Part shown: in pieces, positions 41,618 to 49,584 of the stretch | Layout of the letters: every line of letters starts with the position of its first letter | How positions within the stretch are numbered: the stretch's first letter is position 1 | Origin: Candidatus Dadabacteria bacterium | Lineage (GTDB): Bacteria; Desulfobacterota_D; UBA1144; Nemesobacterales; Nemesobacteraceae | DNA: 64,000 nucleotides | Assembly (NCBI GenBank): GCA_951812735.1 | Contig: OX638332.1 | Location: 82,508 to 146,507 of the forward strand | Direction: 5' to 3' | Notes under the pieces: model-generated | The model's input: the letters and a program-made list of their open reading frames with translations, nothing else | Database searches by the model: none | What the model was told of the DNA's origin: nothing | Made by a program: the position numbers and the translations under genes

Positions 41618-42348
41618 TGTCGGTAGCCAAGCTAAGAGTTTTTCGCGGTGACGCGCAGGGTGGAGAGGAAAAGGAGTACGAGGTCCCGGTAGACGAGGGA
41701 ATGGTGGTTCTCGACGCGCTTTTCTACATACAGGCAAACTACGACGGCGACTTGGCGATAAGATGGAACTGCAAGGCGGCAAAGTGCGGCTCCTGCAGCA
41801 CCGAGATAAACGGAAAACCGAGTCTTGCATGCAAGACCCGCATGGACACTTTTGCCGAGGGCGAAACTATTACCGTTTACCCGATCAAGGCGTTTCCCGT
41901 TATAAAGGATCTCGTAACCGACGTCTCATGGAACTACGAAGTAAGCAAAAAAATCCCTCCGTTTACCCCCGCCGAGGATACCGAGTGGATCATGTACCAG
42001 GAGGACGTTGAGAGAGGGCAGGAGTTTAGAAAATGCATAGAGTGCTTCATGTGTCAGAACGTCTGTCACATACTTCGCGACCACAACAGAAAAGACGCCT
42101 TTGCCGGACCCAGGTTCATGATAAAGATCGCCGAGCGGGAGATGCATCCCCTGGATGTGCTTGACAGAAGGGAGTTCGCGCGCGAGGAGGCCGGAGTCGG
42201 TTTCTGCAACATCACCAAATGCTGCACCGAGGTATGCCCCGAGGACATACACATAACGGATAACGGAATCATTCCGCTTAAGGAGAGGGTGGTTGACAAG
42301 TATTACGATCCTCTCGCTTGGCTTTTAAGAAAGGTAAAGGGGAAATAG
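41617..42348 (+). CDS. sdhB: Succinate dehydrogenase iron-sulfur subunit
   Basis: This 243-residue electron-transfer subunit has all three cluster sites: [2Fe-2S] in CKAAKCGSCSTEINGKPSL-x-C, then CIECFMCQNVCH and CNITKCCTEVCPEDI for [4Fe-4S] and [3Fe-4S]. The ATG overlaps the sdhA stop (TGATG); a GTG one codon earlier is also in frame. It forms the peripheral arm with SdhA. Confidence 0.97.
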   Translation: MSVAKLRVFRGDAQGGEEKEYEVPVDEGMVVLDALFYIQANYDGDLAIRWNCKAAKCGSCSTEINGKPSLACKTRMDTFAEGETITVYPIKAFPVIKDLVTDVSWNYEVSKKIPPFTPAEDTEWIMYQEDVERGQEFRKCIECFMCQNVCHILRDHNRKDAFAGPRFMIKIAEREMHPLDVLDRREFAREEAGVGFCNITKCCTEVCPEDIHITDNGIIPLKERVVDKYYDPLAWLLRKVKGK

Positions 42349-42357
42349 GGAAGAGCA

Positions 42358-43524
42358 TTGAACGTACACGAATACCAGGCCAAAAAGCTTCTTTCTGATT
42401 CCGGGGTCAAGGTTCCGGGCGGACAGGTCGTTTTCAGCGCGGATGAAGTAGGGGAGGTGCTAGATACCCTCAACTCTGCAAAATACGTGGTAAAAGCCCA
42501 GATTCACGCGGGCGGCCGGGGCAAGGGGGGTGGAATAAAGGTAGTTGACAATTCCCAGGACGCTACGGCGGCCGCGGAGCAGATAATCGGGATGAACCTC
42601 GTTACCCACCAGACGGGCCCCGAGGGTAAGACCGTGGGAAGCGTATTGATCGAGGAAGCTTCCAGTATAGAAAAAGAGTTCTATCTCGGCATGGTTATTG
42701 ACCGCTCACGGGAAAAAGTGGTCGTTATGGGAAGCCCGGAAGGCGGGGTTGAGATTGAGGAAGTGGCGGCCAGCGCTCCCGAGAAGATAATAAAGGAGCA
42801 TGTCGATATCTCTTTAGGCATTCAGCCTTACCAGTGCCGGAAAATCGCTTATTTCATGGGTCTTGAGGGTGGCGCCGTGAGGCAGGCTGTATCGTTTATC
42901 TCATCCCTTTACCGGGTGTTTATCGAGAAGGACTGTTCCCTTGCGGAGATAAACCCGCTTGTTCTTACCTCGGACGGCAACATAGTGGCTCTCGACGCGA
43001 AGATTAACTTCGATGATAACGCTCTTTTCCGCCACCGCGACATCGCAGGGCTTAGGGACAGGGACGAAGAGGACCCGCTTGAGCTTGAAGCAAGCGACGC
43101 GGGGATAAGTTTCATTAAGCTTGACGGAGACATAGGGTGTCTTGTTAACGGCGCGGGGCTTGCCATGGCTACCATGGACATTATAAAGCACCACGGCGGA
43201 GAACCCGCAAACTTCCTTGACGTCGGCGGCGGGGCTACAACGGAGCAGGTAACAAAGGCGTTTAAGATGATCCTGAGCGACGAGAACGTAAAAGCCATCT
43301 TCGTTAATATCTTCGGCGGCATAATGAAGTGCGACACCATCGCCGATGGTATCGTGGAGGCCGCGGGAGAGGTCGGAATAAACGTTCCCTTAGTGGTCAG
43401 GCTTGAAGGAACCAACGTTGAAGCCGGAAGAGAGATTCTTTCTAACTCGGGTCTTGATATCCAGACCGGGGCCGACATGAAAGAAGCCGCGTCCAAGGTG
43501 GTTGAGGCAGCTAAACCTAGCTGA
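42358..43524 (+). CDS. sucC: Succinate-CoA ligase, beta subunit
   Basis: This 388-residue ATP-grasp subunit starts with the conserved [11 protein letters not shown] from a TTG codon. It shows the grasp loop [25 protein letters not shown], and the substrate loop [10 protein letters not shown]. The alpha subunit gene sucD, almost always directly downstream and needed for activity, is absent: the gene is followed by a foreign helicase gene. SucD must be encoded elsewhere, or the island landed in a sucCD operon. Confidence 0.96.
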   Translation: MNVHEYQAKKLLSDSGVKVPGGQVVFSADEVGEVLDTLNSAKYVVKAQIHAGGRGKGGGIKVVDNSQDATAAAEQIIGMNLVTHQTGPEGKTVGSVLIEEASSIEKEFYLGMVIDRSREKVVVMGSPEGGVEIEEVAASAPEKIIKEHVDISLGIQPYQCRKIAYFMGLEGGAVRQAVSFISSLYRVFIEKDCSLAEINPLVLTSDGNIVALDAKINFDDNALFRHRDIAGLRDRDEEDPLELEASDAGISFIKLDGDIGCLVNGAGLAMATMDIIKHHGGEPANFLDVGGGATTEQVTKAFKMILSDENVKAIFVNIFGGIMKCDTIADGIVEAAGEVGINVPLVVRLEGTNVEAGREILSNSGLDIQTGADMKEAASKVVEAAKPS

Positions 43525-43737
43525 TTTCAGTAAGTTGCGACCATAAGACCGGATCTTTTCATCCAAATTATAGGGATTATATACAATCCTACCAAACTTC
43601 AGGAATCTTAAAAAAGAAGCCCATGACGCGTGATAGTAAATATATTCTTGCTGAGAGAGAAAGCAAAAGGTGCATAGATAAAATTATAAAATCCTCTTCT
43701 CGCAAGAAGGTTGTTGTTGCTGGGCCGGGTACGGGAA

Positions 43738-43745
43738 AAACTTTT
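43738..43745 (+). repeat. Target-site duplication, left copy
   Basis: AAACTTTT, identical to 45169-45176. Eight bases is the usual duplication length for IS256-family elements. Confidence 0.9.
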
Positions 43746-43772
43746 GATAACGCTTTAAATCTTTCGCAAATT
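43746..43772 (+). repeat. Left terminal inverted repeat of the IS256-family element
   Basis: 27 bases. It pairs with 45142-45168; the inner 11 bases are identical and the outer part diverges. Confidence 0.85.
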
Positions 43773-43853
43773 AAAAAGGAAGGCGGCATTTCTTCATGAA
43801 TCCGGTTAGATAAATAGTGCTCTTAAATTTATTTAACAGGAGGAAACACCGCC

Positions 43854-45065
43854 ATGAGAGATTATACAGCGAAGAGCCCCAAAAAGGTAATTCAGATTAA
43901 CCACGAGGAGCTTAGGGATCATCTAAGCTCCATAGTCACCGATACGGTAGAGGAAGTATTGAACAAGGTTCTTGACTCTGAAGCAGATGAGATGGTTGGG
44001 GCAGCGCGGTACGAGCGAAGTTCGGATCGCCAGGACTATCGTTCCGGAAGCTACACAAGAAAGCTCCAGACCAAGGCTGGAGAAGTAACGCTGAAGGTGC
44101 CCAAGCTTCGGGAGCAGAGATTCCAGACGGCCGTAATAGAGCGATACAGGCGAAGGGAGTCATCAGTCGAAGAAGCCCTGGTGGAGATGTATCTTGCGGG
44201 AGTATCCACGCGGCGGGTGGCGGATATTACAGAAGCGCTTTGGGACACGCGGGTGAGTTCGGCCACGGTCTCGAAGCTCAACTGTAGCGTGTACGAGCAC
44301 ATAGAGAAGTGGAGAAACAGGCCCATAGAAGGAGAGTTTCCCTATGTTTATCTTGACGGGGTGAGTCTCAAGCGCAGCTGGGGAGGAGAAGTGGGCAACG
44401 TGTCGGTTCTTATAGCCATAGGGGTGGGCAGAGATGGTTATCGCCGGGTTCTGGGGGTTGTGGAGGGGGCGAAAGAGGACAAGGCCGGGTGGAGCGGGTT
44501 TTTGCGTCATCTGAAGCAGAGGGGGCTTAGTGGGGTGCGGATGTTCATAAGCGACGCGTGTTTGGGGTTGGTTGAGAGCATAGGGGATTTTTATCCGGAG
44601 GCGCTTTGGCAGCGTTGCGTGGTTCACTTTTATCGCAACGTGTTCAGTTACGTGCCTCGGGGCAGGGTTGGGGAGGTGAGTTTGATGCTGAAGGCCATCC
44701 ATGCTTCTGAGAACGAGGAAGCCGCGAGGGGGAAGGCAAAGGAGGTTGTAAACAGACTTAAGGGGATGCGACTGGGCTCGGCGGCTAAGTGGGTGGAGGA
44801 GAACATTGAAGAGACTCTTTGTTACTATGGGTTTCCGTCGTCACACTGGCGCAGGGTCCGGACGAACAATCCGATGGAGAGGATCATAAAGGAGATAAGG
44901 AGAAGATCCCGTGTTGTGGGAGCCTTCCCTGACGGGCAGAGTGCGTTGATGTTGTGCGCGGCGAGGTTAAGGCATATATCGGGGACCAAGTGGGGAAGCA
45001 GGAAGTATCTGGACATGGATTTGCTGAGGGAAATGTACAGCAAGGAGGAAGTTGAGGTAGGGTAA
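43854..45065 (+). CDS. IS256-family (Mutator-type) transposase
   Basis: This 403-residue DDE transposase follows AGGAGG. Catalytic acids are visible: first Asp in YVYLDGVSLKRSW, second in FISDACLGLVES, and Glu in RTNNPMERIIKEIRRR, with the family Cys/His segment WQRCVVHFYRNVF between. Length and the RxGSYTRKL N-terminal zone fit IS256. It is uninterrupted, so the element can probably transpose. Confidence 0.96.
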   Translation: MRDYTAKSPKKVIQINHEELRDHLSSIVTDTVEEVLNKVLDSEADEMVGAARYERSSDRQDYRSGSYTRKLQTKAGEVTLKVPKLREQRFQTAVIERYRRRESSVEEALVEMYLAGVSTRRVADITEALWDTRVSSATVSKLNCSVYEHIEKWRNRPIEGEFPYVYLDGVSLKRSWGGEVGNVSVLIAIGVGRDGYRRVLGVVEGAKEDKAGWSGFLRHLKQRGLSGVRMFISDACLGLVESIGDFYPEALWQRCVVHFYRNVFSYVPRGRVGEVSLMLKAIHASENEEAARGKAKEVVNRLKGMRLGSAAKWVEENIEETLCYYGFPSSHWRRVRTNNPMERIIKEIRRRSRVVGAFPDGQSALMLCAARLRHISGTKWGSRKYLDMDLLREMYSKEEVEVG

Positions 45066-45081
45066 TGGACAAAGACCGGAT

Positions 45082-45119
45082 TTTGAGAATCAAAGACTCA
45101 TGAGTCTTTGATTCTCAAA
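45082..45119. repeat. 38-bp perfect palindrome inside the insertion sequence
   Basis: The half-site TTTGAGAATCAAAGACTCA is followed directly by its exact reverse complement (centre between 45100 and 45101). It lies 16 bases after the transposase stop and 22 bases before the right inverted repeat. As RNA it would fold into a long hairpin but has no T-run after it. It may insulate the transposase from outside transcription or act as a structural signal. Confidence 0.85.
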
Positions 45120-45141
45120 CTGAAGAAATGCTGAAAACTTA

Positions 45142-45168
45142 AATTTGCGAAAAATTCCGAGCACTACC
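45142..45168 (-). repeat. Right terminal inverted repeat of the IS256-family element
   Basis: 27 bases, inverted partner of 43746-43772 (20 of 27). Confidence 0.85.
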
Positions 45169-45176
45169 AAACTTTT
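45169..45176 (+). repeat. Target-site duplication, right copy
   Basis: AAACTTTT. The helicase frame resumes directly after it at 45177. Confidence 0.9.
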
Positions 45177-46829
45177 CTTTTTAAAAAAGTAATTGAAGGT
45201 AAAAAGAATGCTCTCACCTTAACGTTTGTTAATGCTTTAGTTCAGGATCTGTCACTTGATTTATATGGAATGTCTGGTGTTAAAACGCTTCATAGTTTTG
45301 CTAGAGGTGCTCTTCATGAGATAACGGGAAACGAAGTAAAAATATTTCCGAAATTTTCTGCCGTTGTAAGAAAAGATGCGGAGATTTTGCTTGAGCAAAA
45401 AATTGATTTTGATTCCATATTCTACAACATGCAGGAAAATGAGCACGTTGAATTTTACAAAAATCGAAAAGACTACTATGGCGGATACTATGGCTACTCA
45501 GATGTAATTTATGATCTTGTAAAAAGTTTCCAAAAAAAAAGAGACAAATTGCCTTCTTATGATTATGTGCTCGTGGATGAATATCAGGATTTTAATGAGT
45601 CGGAAATAACATTGATTGACCTTTTATCCGAAAAAAGCCCAGTGCTTATTGCCGGAGATGATGACCAAGCGCTCTACGAGGAACTGAAAAGTGCAAGTGC
45701 TAAGCATATCAGACAAAAGTTTAGCAATGATTGTATGGACTATGAGTCCTTTACTTTGCCGTATTGTCGACGGTCTACTCGCGTAATCGTTGAGGCGGTT
45801 AACGATATTATTTCTGTCGCGACCGAAGAAAACCTTATGCAGAACAGAGTATGCAAGGAATACAAATATTTTGATCATGAAGATAAAGATGCGGAGAGTG
45901 AGCGAAACCCCAAGATTATTTATAGCCAACAGTATTCCAGGCGGATTCCATGGTTTATTGAAAAACACTTAGGAATTATTGCTCGTGATATGAAAGGAAA
46001 ATTTTCTGTCTTAATAATTGCCCCAACAAAAACCCAATGTCGTTCAATTGTTGAAGGTTTGAAAAATAAAGGGTTTACAAGCATTGAGTGGAACGATAAA
46101 AAAGACGAGGAGGAACCTACTTTATTAGATGGGTTGAAGATTTTGCTTAACGATATAAATAGTAATCTTGGCTGGCGGATCTCTTCTAGCTTCTTTCTCG
46201 CCGATGAAGACTTCGAAAAAGCTCTTAGAAAAAGTAATTCTAACGGCGGGGAAAACTTTTCGGAGATTATAGATAAAGAAATCAAGAAACAAATTAAGAA
46301 AATCCTGAAAGTATTACGAGCTGTCAGAGATAAAAAAGGAACGGAAGATAAAGAACTTGACCAAGTTTTAGGAAAGATTGACTTAAATCCTTACAACATG
46401 GCAGAAGAAAGCTTGAGAAAGGAAATTCTACTTGAATCCCAAAATATTGGTACAGACCCCGGGATAAAAAAAATACAGATTAAAGTAACAACAATTGAAA
46501 GCTCCAAGGGACTTTCCGCAGATTATGTCTTTATAACCTACTTTGATGATAAATATTTTATAAAAGACAGAGATAAGACGAAAATAACACAGAAAGATGT
46601 CTGCAAATTTCTTGTCGCATTGACAAGGGCTAGAAAAAAAGTACTTTTGGTTTCTTCTGATGGAGATAGAAAACCAACCTTTTTCAATTGGATAAAATCG
46701 AATAGGATTAAGATAGCTCAATAAGGCATAAGGCCTGGAAATGGGAACTGGATTTTTATACATGGAGAGAAAAAGTACGATATCAGCGAAAGTACTTATA
46801 TCTGGGGTACGGGCAATGGTCTTAGCGTA

Positions 46830-47075
46830 ATGGATAGCAGTCATAGAAGAGATAAAGGGAGCATTAAGGACTTTCCTACTTCAGTTATTAGAGCTCCTAA
46901 ATACTCACCCCGTTGCGAAGTCTATCAAACGAAGGATAGCAAGATTTTCTTCTTGATTCGTATCGGGTGTTTTGTCGGCGAGTACTCAAAGGAAGAGGTC
47001 AAGGAATGGCTAAATGCTCACGGTGCCCCGAGGAATGCATACGAAAGGGCAGGAATTGAATTACGAGTCGCTTAG
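46830..47075 (+). CDS. Hypothetical protein, possibly a 5'-truncated remnant
   Basis: An 81-residue frame with protein-like composition, ending FVGEYSKEEVKEWLNAHGAP followed by basic and small residues. The frame is open upstream to 46725, directly after the helicase stop, and still reads protein-like (IFIHGEKKYDISE), but there is no start codon there and no ribosome site for the ATG. It may be the tail of a gene whose 5' end was lost. No family is recognised. The rest of 46725-47292 (568 bases) shows no other gene; the 217 bases before the next gene are the likely promoter region of the restriction-like operon. Confidence 0.4.
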   Translation: MDSSHRRDKGSIKDFPTSVIRAPKYSPRCEVYQTKDSKIFFLIRIGCFVGEYSKEEVKEWLNAHGAPRNAYERAGIELRVA

Positions 47076-47292
47076 TTTGTCAAGTTTGATACATAATCCC
47101 TTTGTTTTTGACCTTTCGGTTCAAAAACTTTATTCTTCCTACCCATAGTGACGCATCCTCCTAATTGATTGATTTTTGGGTGAATTCAACCGCAACCGGA
47201 TACGCCGCTTTTTTTCAAATCCTCCGTACACCAAATTTGAATACAACTCGGTTCATTATTGAAGAAACAATAGTACAGCGGGAGATACGAGC

Positions 47293-49527
47293 ATGAAAAA
47301 CACCCAGAAACCAGATCGCTTCAGTCTTGATACGCTGATACGACACCTCCAGGAGGGGTACTTCGTTATACCTAATTTCCAGCGTGAATTTGAGTGGAAA
47401 CCACCGGATATACGGGCACTGATGCGTTCAATTTTTCTTGATTATTACATAGGCAGTCTGTTGTTGTGGAAGGGCAAGAAAGAAAATTTTGAGGCGATGT
47501 CCTGTGAAGAAATCTACGGGTTCAGCGGTGATGGCAAGCAACGCCAATACATCGTTCTTGACGGACAACAGCGCTTGGCGGCAATATACTACGCTTTCCT
47601 CGCTCCCGATGTGCCATTACCGGGTAGGGCAACTCGAGCCCTTTATTTTGTGCGCGTTGACAAGTTTATGAACGAGGAATATGACGAAGCATTTGGTTAT
47701 GACTGGTCCTCAAGAAGATTCTTGAAGATTCTCAATGACCGGGAAATTCAGTTTTCACAGCATATTTTTCCGCTGTCGGTGGTCGGCGCCAAAGGGTGGG
47801 AATTGCCAAACTGGGTGCAAGACTACGAACAGTACTGGAAGGATGTGGCGACGGATGCGAAAAATGCCGGTGATGAGGAAGCCGCGAACCTAGCAGAAAT
47901 GCACGCCGAAAACGCAAAGATATTCGGCAGGCATCTTAACGACATAACCCACCAATATCAGGTTTCCTATATTGAACTTGACCAGGAACTTGAACTGGAC
48001 AAGGTTTGCGATATCTTCACGCAAATTAACAGCCGAGGCATACGGCTTGACGTATTTGACCTAATAAATGCCCTGCTCGTACCCAAGGGGGTTAATCTCA
48101 AACATATGTGGCGTAATGCCGAAGCACGTCTTGAATTCGTTGATTCAGAGAAAATGAATGTCTACATTCTGCAGGTCATGTCAATCCTGCGACAGGCTTA
48201 TTGTTCCCCGAAATATCTGTATTTCCTTTTGCCAGGAAAGGAAAAGCCAGTTCGTGATCCCGATGGGACACGGCGCAAGGAAATATTAGTGCCCGATGTT
48301 AATGATTTTGAAAAACGCTGGGATCAGGCGGTAGACTCGCTTGAGAACGCCATCAAGATGCTCCGTCATCCGCAGGAATTCGGTGCAGTATCATCAAAAT
48401 ACCTGCCGTATATCTCCATCCTTCCGCCCTTTGCCGCGTTGCAAGCGTATGTAAAGACTTGTTCGTCAGGATTACAACTTGATGCTCAGCGGAAGATAAA
48501 GCATTGGTACTGGGCGGCAGTCTTTACGAACCAGTATTCAGGTTCGGTTGAATCAACCAGCGCACGTGATTTTCTGGACGTAAAAACATGGATTGAAAAC
48601 GACATGGAAGAACCCGCGCTCATACGGGAATTCAAAAACACATTCCGCGCAATGGATCTGCGCAGGGAGGTCAAGTACGGTTCATCCGTCTACAACGGCA
48701 TCTTCAACCTGCTTGTTCTCCAAGGCGCGCGGGACTGGATTACTGGCAAAATACCGCAACCTGAAGACCTTGATGATCATCATATCGTTCCGAGCTGGTG
48801 GGGAACCGAAAACCTTGACGGCAAAACTGTCAACACCATTCTGAACCGCACGCCGTTAACGGCGGATACAAACCGAAAGGGAATAGCTGGCAAGCTCCCC
48901 AATGTTTATCTGCTGGAACTCATTAAAAATAATGGGGAGGGAAAGGTTCTCGACATACTGCAATCTCACTTCATTTCCCATGTAGCGCTCAATATACTTC
49001 TTCGTGATCCGTTCACTCCAAACGATTTCGATGAATTCATCACCGAACGGCAGCGGACTATTCAGGACGCGATTGAAAACCTCCTCATTAAGGAGCGTCT
49101 TGACCTTCCCCCGAATCTGCGCAAGATGGATGCAGCAATTGAGGAAACTGAACTCGAGCTACGCAATGCTGTTATAAAAGCGCTTGGTAGCAATGCGTCA
49201 GCCTTGCCCCAGCATGTTCAGCAAAAGATTGAGGAGCGTCTGCAGCGCGCCTCGAAAAAAAACGCGGCACTTGACATGGAGTACTACCAAACTTTGAAGG
49301 GAAAACTCGAATACTGTGATCTCCGAGAGTTACAGGATACTATCACTTCGAAAAAAATCTGGCCGGAGTTCCAGTCGCGTTTTTCCAACAAGGAAACTCT
49401 TAGAGGGAAATTTGATCAGCTTGCAGAGCTTAGAAACAGCATACGGCATAGCCGAACAGTTGACGAAGTCACGAGGATGGAAGGGGAAGCATCTCTCCTC
49501 TGGTTCAAAGAAGTGCTGGAAAGATAG
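47293..49527 (+). CDS. GmrSD-like protein: DUF262 plus DUF1524 with HEPN-like C-terminus
   Basis: This 744-residue protein belongs to the modification-dependent (type IV) GmrSD group. The DUF262 domain has IPNFQREFEW (26-35) and the nucleotide-binding VLDGQQRL (88-95). The DUF1524 HNH-type nuclease domain has the metal/catalytic DDHHIVPSW around H496-H497 and the NRTPLTADTNR helix. Fused GmrS-GmrD chains of this kind (e.g. BrxU) cut phage DNA with modified bases. The last ~100 residues form an extra helical region with LRNSIRHSR, an R-x4-H pair at R714/H719 like HEPN or Swt1-type domains. It is followed on the same strand by the helicase and methylase genes, so it may act with them. Confidence 0.85.
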   Translation: MKNTQKPDRFSLDTLIRHLQEGYFVIPNFQREFEWKPPDIRALMRSIFLDYYIGSLLLWKGKKENFEAMSCEEIYGFSGDGKQRQYIVLDGQQRLAAIYYAFLAPDVPLPGRATRALYFVRVDKFMNEEYDEAFGYDWSSRRFLKILNDREIQFSQHIFPLSVVGAKGWELPNWVQDYEQYWKDVATDAKNAGDEEAANLAEMHAENAKIFGRHLNDITHQYQVSYIELDQELELDKVCDIFTQINSRGIRLDVFDLINALLVPKGVNLKHMWRNAEARLEFVDSEKMNVYILQVMSILRQAYCSPKYLYFLLPGKEKPVRDPDGTRRKEILVPDVNDFEKRWDQAVDSLENAIKMLRHPQEFGAVSSKYLPYISILPPFAALQAYVKTCSSGLQLDAQRKIKHWYWAAVFTNQYSGSVESTSARDFLDVKTWIENDMEEPALIREFKNTFRAMDLRREVKYGSSVYNGIFNLLVLQGARDWITGKIPQPEDLDDHHIVPSWWGTENLDGKTVNTILNRTPLTADTNRKGIAGKLPNVYLLELIKNNGEGKVLDILQSHFISHVALNILLRDPFTPNDFDEFITERQRTIQDAIENLLIKERLDLPPNLRKMDAAIEETELELRNAVIKALGSNASALPQHVQQKIEERLQRASKKNAALDMEYYQTLKGKLEYCDLRELQDTITSKKIWPEFQSRFSNKETLRGKFDQLAELRNSIRHSRTVDEVTRMEGEASLLWFKEVLER

Positions 49528-49584
49528 CAATTTACAAGTCAAATTATATTTGAACTGGGGGTCACCTCTAAAAAAGACAGTCTG

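Larger units (their letters stand above)
43746..45168 (+). mobile_element. Complete IS256-family insertion sequence (1423 bp)
   Basis: The element is bounded by imperfect 27-base inverted ends (20 of 27 match) and flanked by an 8-base direct repeat. It carries one intact transposase gene. Left end begins GATAACGCTTTAAATC, right end read inward begins GGTAGTGCTCGGAATT. Both share TTTCGCAAATT at positions 17-27. Intact ends, duplication and transposase indicate recent and possibly still mobile insertion. Confidence 0.93.
43623..46724 (+). pseudogene. UvrD/Rep-like superfamily 1 helicase gene split by an IS256-family element
   Basis: Codons 1-41 (43623-43745) include Walker A AGPGTGKT; the frame then enters the insertion element and stops. 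Removing the element and one 8-base duplicate joins 43745 to 45177 in frame, giving a protein of about 556 residues with motif II DEYQD, motif III AGDDDQALY, a motif V-like ESSKGLSADYV, and motif VI VALTRARKKV. These define an SF1A helicase. The gene is markedly AT-rich against its neighbours, suggesting recent transfer. The 3' part (from about 45270) could still be translated, but without Walker A. Context next to restriction-like genes suggests a defence role. It resembles Gabija GajB in size, but no GajA nuclease gene is adjacent. Confidence 0.9.

Noticed and set aside
43623..47075. Gabija system based on a GajB-like helicase
   Set aside because: No GajA (OLD-type ATPase-TOPRIM nuclease) gene is adjacent; the gene before the helicase is sucC.
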